Shown here one piece after another: positions 1 to 4,929 of a stretch of DNA of 5,587 nucleotides. The stretch's first letter is position 1. Every line of letters begins with the position of its first letter. The notes beneath the pieces were generated by a model that did no database searches, was not told where the DNA came from, and saw nothing but the letters and a program-made list of their open reading frames with translations. The DNA is from Acholeplasmatales bacterium (GTDB lineage: Bacteria; Bacillota_I; Bacilli_A; Acholeplasmatales; Anaeroplasmataceae). Where the stretch lies: positions 1 to 5,587 of the forward strand of contig JAILBI010000203.1 in the NCBI GenBank assembly GCA_024681175.1. Reading direction: 5' to 3'. A program made the position numbers and the translations under genes.

Positions 1-3000
1 TATTTTTATCTATTGGTTTAATATTTTCTATATTTGCTTTATTTATATTTAAGATAGAAGCAAAAGAAGATATTGTTACAAATCAATTAAATTCATTATC
101 TTCAGATATTGAAGGTCAAGGTAAGATTTTTGATCAATATAAAGTAAAAACATTTGATGAATTATATCAGCTTTTTACAGATTGGGATGATATTACATAT
201 AGTGGTCATACAAAAAGATTTATCACCCTAGAAGATGATATTAGATATACTGCAGGTGATAATGATAAAATACTTGAATTGGGTAATATCACTAATTCTA
301 GTAATAAGCATTTTTCAACTGAAATATTTTTAGATATAAATGGTCATAATTTATATAGAACTGGTAGAACATTTGATGAATATATATTTCATGTTAAAGA
401 TGGTGGTAAATTAGTTGTTTATGATTCTGTTGGTGGTGGCTTAATATCAACAAAAAATAATGATGATAATAAAAATGCTGTATTTAGAACATCAGGCACT
501 ACTTCAAACTTAATATTAATAAATGTAGATGTAACATTTGAGGTTAATACAGCAATTAACCATGATACTACAGCTTGCGTAAGGAATAATGGTGGTAAAG
601 TTTACATATATGGTGGCACATTTAGCGGTGATGATAATAGCTTATCTGCAACAATGGGTGAAACATATATATATGGTGGTACATTCTTAAGACAAGAAGG
701 AAGTACTGTAGATGAAAATGTACATCATTTTAATATTGGTAATAGTGTTTATATTGAAGATAATCCTGTTATTACAAGCAATGGAACAGCAATTGTAATT
801 TCTGGCGCATCTAAAATTTCACCAATTGAAATTACAAATACTAAGCCACATATTGCAGCATATGCTGTAAAAGATGGAACAGCAATTGGCCTTGATGCAT
901 ATGAAAATAGACATGCTATAGCATTATCTGATACAGATAATATAAGCTGGAAATTAAAAAATACATCATTAAAAATAGAAGATAATCCTGATATATTTGA
1001 TGGAATAAATAATAATATATTACATATTACTGATGATTATGAACAATTAGGATGTCTTTTAACAAATGCAGAATTATATGCATGCTCAACACTTGGCGAT
1101 AATAGTGTAGAAGAATTTGTTGCAACCTTAGAAGGCGCAGAGCATAATTATGCTCATTATGTAGAATTAGATCAAGAATATGATCAATGTATTTTATGTG
1201 GCGATATTACAAATAATAAATCACATTTCTATAGTACATCATTAGGATATGGTCAAGATGGTTTTTATAATATAATTGTTGGAGATAGTCCTTTATATAA
1301 GGATAAAGAAATGCCTGAAGGCGTATCTTATACATTTGATACTGAAACTAAAACAGGAACATTAACATTAAATAATTATCATTATATTGGTTATGGTGTT
1401 CGTGTACGTAGTCAAAGTGGTAATAATCCACAATATGCAGCAATTGGTATTAATGTTGATAAATTAAAATTAGTTTTAAAAGGTAATTCAGAAATTACAT
1501 TAACTAATAAATATAACTCACGTGGTATTTTATCAGAACAAGTTGATGGAGAGCTTATTGTTGAAGGTGATGGCTCACTTACGATTAATGGTGCTGAAAG
1601 TTCAATTGATGGAATTGAATTTTATGCAAGTGGTGCCAAGGTTATTCAAAATGGTGGAAATATTATTATAAATAATTTTAGATATGGTATTTCTAATTTT
1701 AATTTATTACAAATTAATGCTGGTTCATTAACATTAAATGGAAATGGCGCATCAAATTCAATGGGCACAATAGCTATCGGTAATGGTGAAAATTTAGTAG
1801 TTAATGGTGGTAATTTAGAAATTAAAAATTTCGCAAATACAGTTTATTGTGCAAATAGCGCTAATTTTATTTTCAATAAAGGTAAATTTATTCTTGATGC
1901 AAGAGATGTTCAAGGTGCAAAGGTATTTGCAGGACAATTTAATGCAGACACATGGCCAGAGATAAATTCAAAGGTTTATTATCAAGGAAATTTCTCTGGC
2001 GATACAGAGATGCATCTAGATTATTTTTCAGATGAATTAAATATATCTAAATATACATATGTTGAAAGTCTTTTAGAATATGATATTTATGTTGGTGGAA
2101 AAAGAATTGATGAATCAAATCAAGATGACCTATTTGGTGATGGAAAGGTATCTTATGATCCTATAACAAATACATTAACATTAAATGATTATTCATTTAC
2201 TGGTAAAGGATATGTATATGATAATGATGGCCCTGAAATTGATGTTGCTGCATGTATATATGCAAAACAAGATTTAATTGTTAATTTAATTGGTGAAAAC
2301 CATATTAATCCAGCTCCTGATTATGAAGATGAAGAAGCTGAATTATCAGGAATAGAAATATCTAATTCAAGCAATCTTACATTTAAAGGTACTGGATCAT
2401 TAATAATGGATTCTAATTATGTTTCAGTTTATGCTGATAATATAATTATTAAATCAGGTACATTTAATATTAAAGGCCAGACTGCATTAGCTGGATATGA
2501 ATCAGTATCAATTGAAGGTGGACAATTATTATTAACTGCAACTGATTGTACAACTCCTTATGGTAAATTAATTTTATCTAATTATAAAGGTCAATATGAT
2601 TTAATTGTTTCAAAAAATATTGATGGCTCATCACCTGAAGATTTTACAGGTAATCATTTCCAAGTAATTTCTTTAAAATATGTAAGCTTAACTCCTAAAG
2701 CATCTTATAATATTACAATTAATTCAAATAATGGAACAGATATTACATCTGATGATATATCTTATGGAGAATATATCCTTCCAGATAATCCATTTGAAGC
2801 AATTGCACATTATCATTTTGTAGGTTGGTCTTTAGAAGATGCTGGTGACATTATTGAAGATGAAAAAATTACTGTTACAGAAGATACAACAATTTATGCA
2901 ATATGGGCTAAAGATACATATGTAATATCATTTGCACATAGCCAAGGTGCACAAGGTGAAATGGAAGATGTAACAAAAGAATATGGTTCATCTTTTGAAA

Positions 3001-3512
3001 TTCCAAATCCATCATTTACACCTTTAGATGGTAAGATATTTAAATATTGGACAATTGATGGTGTAGAAGTAACAAATAAAAATATCACAATTGAAAAAGA
3101 TATTACATTAGTTGCAGTATATGAAGATACTCCAATTTATTTAACATCTATTACATTATCAGGCAATTATATAACTAAATTTAATGTAGGTGATACATTT
3201 AATAAATTAGGATTAATTGTTACAGCTCATTATGAAGGAAAAGAAGATAGTGTTGTAACAATGTATGAAATAGATAAATCAGGAATTGATATGGATAATG
3301 AAGGTACATATCAAATTACAATTTCTTATACAGAAAATGGAATAACAAAATCTGCTTCATATAATATTGAGGTTAAAAAAGAATCAACTAATAATAAGAA
3401 ATCAACTGGCCTTGGTGCAGGCGCAATCACAGGTATAATTATTGGAAGCATTGCGGCAATAGGTTTAATTGGATTTGGACTATATTGGTTTATTTTACGT
3501 AAAAAGAAATAA
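1..3512 (+). CDS. Large modular surface protein, 5' end outside window (beta-helix, carbohydrate-binding-type modules, InlB repeats, Ig-like, C-terminal TM anchor)
   Basis: The frame is open from position 3 to TAA at 3510-3512 (1169 visible residues). The visible start, LSIGLIFSIFALFIF then KIEAKED, is a signal-peptide core with likely cleavage after Ala20, so only a short Met/Lys segment is missing. The TTG at 279 is not the start: using it would remove the signal peptide. In order: a beta-helix-like region of the gut surface-protein type (FLDINGHNLYRTG near residue 109; YIYGGTF twice, 21 residues apart, at 603 and 666); a CILCG motif (1188-1202); two related carbohydrate-binding-type modules (from 1263 and 2079, each with a xxLTLNxY signature); two InlB_B/Listeria-Bacteroides-type repeats (2706-2909, containing FVGWS and YAIWA, and 2910-3128); a bacterial Ig-like domain (3129-3380); and a Gly/Ile-rich membrane helix (about 3417-3497) ending RKKK. 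No LPXTG is present, so it is probably membrane-held with an extracellular body. Glycan or host adhesion is inferred; no catalytic motif was seen. Confidence 0.9.
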   Translation, partial: FLSIGLIFSIFALFIFKIEAKEDIVTNQLNSLSSDIEGQGKIFDQYKVKTFDELYQLFTDWDDITYSGHTKRFITLEDDIRYTAGDNDKILELGNITNSSNKHFSTEIFLDINGHNLYRTGRTFDEYIFHVKDGGKLVVYDSVGGGLISTKNNDDNKNAVFRTSGTTSNLILINVDVTFEVNTAINHDTTACVRNNGGKVYIYGGTFSGDDNSLSATMGETYIYGGTFLRQEGSTVDENVHHFNIGNSVYIEDNPVITSNGTAIVISGASKISPIEITNTKPHIAAYAVKDGTAIGLDAYENRHAIALSDTDNISWKLKNTSLKIEDNPDIFDGINNNILHITDDYEQLGCLLTNAELYACSTLGDNSVEEFVATLEGAEHNYAHYVELDQEYDQCILCGDITNNKSHFYSTSLGYGQDGFYNIIVGDSPLYKDKEMPEGVSYTFDTETKTGTLTLNNYHYIGYGVRVRSQSGNNPQYAAIGINVDKLKLVLKGNSEITLTNKYNSRGILSEQVDGELIVEGDGSLTINGAESSIDGIEFYASGAKVIQNGGNIIINNFRYGISNFNLLQINAGSLTLNGNGASNSMGTIAIGNGENLVVNGGNLEIKNFANTVYCANSANFIFNKGKFILDARDVQGAKVFAGQFNADTWPEINSKVYYQGNFSGDTEMHLDYFSDELNISKYTYVESLLEYDIYVGGKRIDESNQDDLFGDGKVSYDPITNTLTLNDYSFTGKGYVYDNDGPEIDVAACIYAKQDLIVNLIGENHINPAPDYEDEEAELSGIEISNSSNLTFKGTGSLIMDSNYVSVYADNIIIKSGTFNIKGQTALAGYESVSIEGGQLLLTATDCTTPYGKLILSNYKGQYDLIVSKNIDGSSPEDFTGNHFQVISLKYVSLTPKASYNITINSNNGTDITSDDISYGEYILPDNPFEAIAHYHFVGWSLEDAGDIIEDEKITVTEDTTIYAIWAKDTYVISFAHSQGAQGEMEDVTKEYGSSFEIPNPSFTPLDGKIFKYWTIDGVEVTNKNITIEKDITLVAVYEDTPIYLTSITLSGNYITKFNVGDTFNKLGLIVTAHYEGKEDSVVTMYEIDKSGIDMDNEGTYQITISYTENGITKSASYNIEVKKESTNNKKSTGLGAGAITGIIIGSIAAIGLIGFGLYWFILRKKK

Positions 3513-3545
3513 TATAAATAATTATAATAATTAGAAATTAAAAAG

Positions 3546-3590
3546 AAATTGGGCATAATACCTTATCAATATAGGTTTTATGCCCAATTT
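3546..3590. terminator. Bidirectional intrinsic terminator between convergent genes
   Basis: AAATTGGGCATAA (3546-3558) pairs perfectly with TTATGCCCAATTT (3578-3590), giving 13 bp. After one T-T mismatch, an inner ACCT/AGGT stem (3560-3563 with 3573-3576) extends it. T-rich sequence follows on the plus strand (TAATTATTTT), and the minus-strand transcript is also U-rich past the stem (TTTCTTTTTAATTTC). It lies 33 nt after the stop of the surface-protein gene and about 57 nt beyond the stop of the convergent lipoprotein gene, so it can end both transcripts. Confidence 0.9.
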
Positions 3591-3617
3591 TAATTATTTT
3601 ATCATTTAATGTCTTCT

Positions 3618-3642
3618 TAAAAAAACTAATATTTTATTGGTT
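3618..3642 (-). terminator. Weak terminator-like hairpin directly after the lipoprotein gene
   Basis: On the minus strand, AACCAATA-AAA-TATTAGTT forms an 8-bp stem with one C-A mismatch and a 3-nt loop, followed at once by a run of seven T. It starts 5 nt past the TAA of the lipoprotein gene. The stem is AU-rich and imperfect, so it is probably secondary to the stronger structure at 3546-3590, or only a chance fold. Confidence 0.35.
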
Positions 3643-3647
3643 ATATA

Positions 3648-4493
3648 TTATTCTTCAGAAACAACAATATGTCCTTTAATTTTAGTTAAATCTACTGTAT
3701 TCCAAGTAGATTTAGCTTTTAGATATGGAATTATATCTCCTCCATAAGTTTCAAAAGGCTGTCTTTCTATTTCGATTGCATTAAAATATTCATCATATAT
3801 ATCAATTTCATTAATATTCATATCTAAATCATACCAACTAATTCTATAATTATTAACATTTTTTTCAAAGGAAATGATTTGATCTTCAATGATATAATAA
3901 CCATTATCATTTTTAGTAGCTTGTGAGAAGAGATCATTTAAGTCATCAGTTGTCAAAGTATTAGAGCCGTTTATTTCCTCCCATTCGAAATCATAATTAT
4001 AAATATCTACTTGTTCATTTGAAAATGATCTATAACTCTTACCATTTTCAATTTTTCCATATGAATAATATCTCTTATTGCCTGATATTATATCATTTAT
4101 GCAAAAATTATAATTTGATGTTGGCTTATTTGCACAATAATTATAGAGTTCTTCATAGGAAATTAGTTCCCATTCATCATCAACCTCACCACTAGTTGTA
4201 GATGTAGAAGTGCTTGTTGAAGTTGAAGTACTTGTACTAGTTGAAGTTTGTGTACTAGTTGAAGTAGATGTAGAAGTGCTTGTAGATGTGCTAGTTGAAG
4301 TAGAAGTTGAAGTACTTGTAGATGTACTAGTTGATGTAGATGTACTAGTAGATGTATCAGTTGAAGTTTCTACAATAGTAGATGTTTCAGCTGATGTTGT
4401 AGTTTTTTCATATTCTTTATCTTTGCCACAAGATATAAGTGATGCTCCTAATCCTAAAGATAAAGTTAATGCAAATATTTTTTTTAATTTCAT
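3648..4493 (-). CDS. Lipoprotein with a long Thr-Ser stalk and a C-terminal domain of unknown function
   Basis: 281 residues. The start at 4493 is chosen over an in-frame ATG at 4559 because it is preceded by AAAGGAG at 9-nt spacing and begins a proper signal peptide: MKLKK, a hydrophobic core, then the lipobox LISC with Cys22 as the lipidated residue. The longer reading would place 22 extra residues, rich in Tyr and Lys, before the signal. After Cys22 comes a short charged linker (GKDKEYEK), then Thr/Ser-rich sequence from residue 31 with near-strict T-S alternation at residues 47-101, broken once by Gln82. This is probably an extended spacer lifting the rest off the membrane. Residues 104-281 form an acidic, Tyr/Asn-rich globular-looking domain with two cysteines (120 and 131) that could form a disulfide. 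I do not recognise this domain, and no catalytic motif is visible. It is convergent with the surface-protein gene and divergent from the small operon, so it is probably monocistronic. Confidence 0.9.
   Translation of the reverse strand: MKLKKIFALTLSLGLGASLISCGKDKEYEKTTTSAETSTIVETSTDTSTSTSTSTSTSTSTSTSTSTSTSTSTSTSTSTSTQTSTSTSTSTSTSTSTSTTSGEVDDEWELISYEELYNYCANKPTSNYNFCINDIISGNKRYYSYGKIENGKSYRSFSNEQVDIYNYDFEWEEINGSNTLTTDDLNDLFSQATKNDNGYYIIEDQIISFEKNVNNYRISWYDLDMNINEIDIYDEYFNAIEIERQPFETYGGDIIPYLKAKSTWNTVDLTKIKGHIVVSEE
4191..4367 (-). repeat. Low-complexity Thr-Ser coding repeat
   Basis: This tract encodes residues 43-101 of the lipoprotein, almost entirely alternating Thr and Ser. The codons are mixed: ACA and ACT for Thr, and TCT, TCA and AGT for Ser. 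The DNA is therefore an imperfect 6- or 12-nt repeat (often ACT AGT ACA TCT) and not a pure microsatellite. That suggests the amino acid pattern is kept by selection, although slippage in 6-nt or 12-nt steps remains possible. The opposite strand is open and gives a spurious Val/Leu/Glu-rich frame. Confidence 0.9.
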
Positions 4494-4502
4494 ATTTTTT
4501 CT

Positions 4503-4509
4503 CTCCTTT
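4503..4509 (-). promoter_or_regulatory. Ribosome binding site deciding the lipoprotein start
   Basis: AAAGGAG on the minus strand, 9 nt before the ATG at 4493. It supports the short reading frame that begins directly with the lipoprotein signal peptide. Confidence 0.85.
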
Positions 4510-4532
4510 TTTTTAAATAAAAACCAATATCT

Positions 4533-4559
4533 ATTGTAATATACATATTTATATATCAA
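4533..4559 (-). promoter_or_regulatory. Candidate promoter for the lipoprotein gene
   Basis: Minus strand: TTGATA (4559-4554) as -35 and TACAAT (4538-4533) as -10. The spacing is 15 bp, which is shorter than ideal, and the surrounding AT-rich DNA offers other possible boxes. Transcription would start about 35 nt before the ATG, leaving a short leader with the Shine-Dalgarno site. This is the best-looking candidate, not a firm assignment. Confidence 0.4.
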
Positions 4560-4578
4560 GCGTTTTTCGCATTTTTTA

Positions 4579-4597
4579 ACTCAAGTATAACTTGAGT
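4579..4597. promoter_or_regulatory. 19-bp perfect dyad, probable operator
   Basis: ACTCAAGT and ACTTGAGT are perfect 8-bp inverted arms around ATA. The site lies in the divergent region, just upstream of the plus-strand -35 box at 4604 and about 20 bp upstream of the lipoprotein -35 candidate, so a bound protein could affect either gene. The arms resemble the CTCAAGT/ACTTGAG half-sites of some MerR-family operators such as the SoxR site, but here the centre is one base longer. No MerR-type gene is in the window. The XRE protein encoded downstream is another possible ligand. Confidence 0.6.
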
Positions 4598-4602
4598 ATT
4601 TT

Positions 4603-4616
4603 ATTGAAATTTCAAT
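4603..4616. promoter_or_regulatory. 14-bp palindrome covering the -35 box, possible operator
   Basis: ATTGAAATTTCAAT is perfectly self-complementary and contains the TTGAAA -35 hexamer of the plus-strand operon (4604-4609). A repressor bound here would block polymerase. The site begins 6 bp after the neighbouring 19-bp dyad. AT-rich sequence makes short palindromes common, so binding is inferred only from symmetry and position. Confidence 0.45.
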
Positions 4617-4632
4617 TAATACTCGCTAAAAT
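4604..4632 (+). promoter_or_regulatory. Sigma-70-type promoter of the two-gene operon
   Basis: TTGAAA (4604-4609), a 17-bp spacer, then TAAAAT (4627-4632). Each hexamer matches five of six consensus bases and the spacing is ideal. Transcription should begin near 4639-4640 (GG), so the leader before the ATG at 4681 is only about 41 nt and consists almost wholly of the hairpin at 4641-4682. Confidence 0.7.
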
Positions 4633-4640
4633 ATATATGG

Positions 4641-4682
4641 ATATTTATGTATCATATAAGTGTAAGGAGGATACATAAATAT
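4641..4682 (+). promoter_or_regulatory. Leader hairpin with Shine-Dalgarno in the loop and start codon in the stem
   Basis: ATATTTATGTATC (4641-4653) is the perfect reverse complement of GATACATAAATAT (4670-4682): 13 bp around a 16-nt loop. The loop carries AAGGAG (4664-4669), and the last stem bases are the A and T of the ATG at 4681. Only two of the 13 pairs are G-C, so stability would be modest. It may act in RNA (temperature- or ligand-sensitive start, or 5'-end protection) or in DNA as a split operator. Existence of the symmetry is certain; its role is inferred. Confidence 0.65.
4664..4670 (+). promoter_or_regulatory. Strong ribosome binding site of the small acidic protein
   Basis: AAGGAGG, 10 nt before the ATG at 4681. 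Six of its seven bases are in the predicted hairpin loop; the last G is the first base of the downstream stem arm. Confidence 0.9.
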
Positions 4683-4929
4683 GAATAACATTAAATATTA
4701 TTTAATTAGAGAAAGATTACTTGGTAAGGAAGAAAATAATCAATATTATTTATTTAAAAATAATGAATGGATTATTGATGAAAATGATGTAATTTTTAAT
4801 CATTTAATGGGTTTTGATCCTTTTGAATCTGAAGATTCACCTTATTGTCTTGGTTCTGGTTCAATTATGGATGAAATAGAAATAATTAATGAAGATGAAG
4901 CTATGAAATTTATAAAGAGGTTAAAATAA
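4681..4929 (+). CDS. Small acidic protein of unknown function, first gene of the operon
   Basis: 82 residues with start fixed by the strong AAGGAGG site. It is acidic (17 Asp/Glu against 9 Lys/Arg) and has no signal peptide or membrane segment, so it is presumably cytoplasmic. Visible blocks are an N-terminal stretch IKYYLIRERLL, a YYLFKNNEWI segment (residues 22-31) that looks like a short beta hairpin, a central MGFDPFESEDSPY motif (43-55), a Gly/Ser turn (58-61), and a C-terminal acidic helix-like end IMDEIEIINEDEAMKFIKRL (62-81). I do not recognise the family with certainty. Its stop TAA shares one base with the ATG of the HTH-HD gene, which implies translational coupling and a joint task, for example as binding partner or regulator of that protein. 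A toxin or antitoxin role is possible but unproven. Confidence 0.85.
   Translation: MNNIKYYLIRERLLGKEENNQYYLFKNNEWIIDENDVIFNHLMGFDPFESEDSPYCLGSGSIMDEIEIINEDEAMKFIKRLK
4914..4920 (+). promoter_or_regulatory. Ribosome binding site of the HTH-HD gene inside the preceding gene
   Basis: AAAGAGG lies 8 nt before the ATG at 4929, within the last codons of the 82-residue gene. It supports the ATG that overlaps the TAA stop, as TAATG, and allows both re-initiation and independent ribosome entry. Confidence 0.75.

Noticed and set aside
2894..3088. 64-codon open frame on the minus strand
   Set aside because: It is opposite the well-supported InlB-type repeats of the surface protein, has no family resemblance and no convincing start.
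3326..3556. 76-codon open frame on the minus strand
   Set aside because: It is antisense to the Ig-like and membrane-anchor end of the surface protein and overlaps the bidirectional terminator. Its hydrophobic look is a by-product of the reverse strand.
3513..3647. Small RNA or attachment site in the convergent gap
   Set aside because: Only terminator-like hairpins are visible. No promoter, direct repeat pair or tRNA-like fold was found.
4210..4539. Open frame of 109 codons on the plus strand, rich in Val, Leu and Glu
   Set aside because: It is the antisense of the Thr-Ser repeat and the lipoprotein signal peptide. The composition is wholly explained by the repeat, and there is no ribosome binding site.
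4494..4559. 22-residue N-terminal extension of the lipoprotein starting at 4559
   Set aside because: It would bury the signal peptide behind a Tyr/Lys-rich segment, has no ribosome binding site, and covers the promoter and Shine-Dalgarno candidates for the shorter start.
4561..4577. GCG-TTTTT-CGC followed by a T-run, as a possible terminator
   Set aside because: The stem is only 3 bp and the site lies between divergent genes, where no transcript needs to end.
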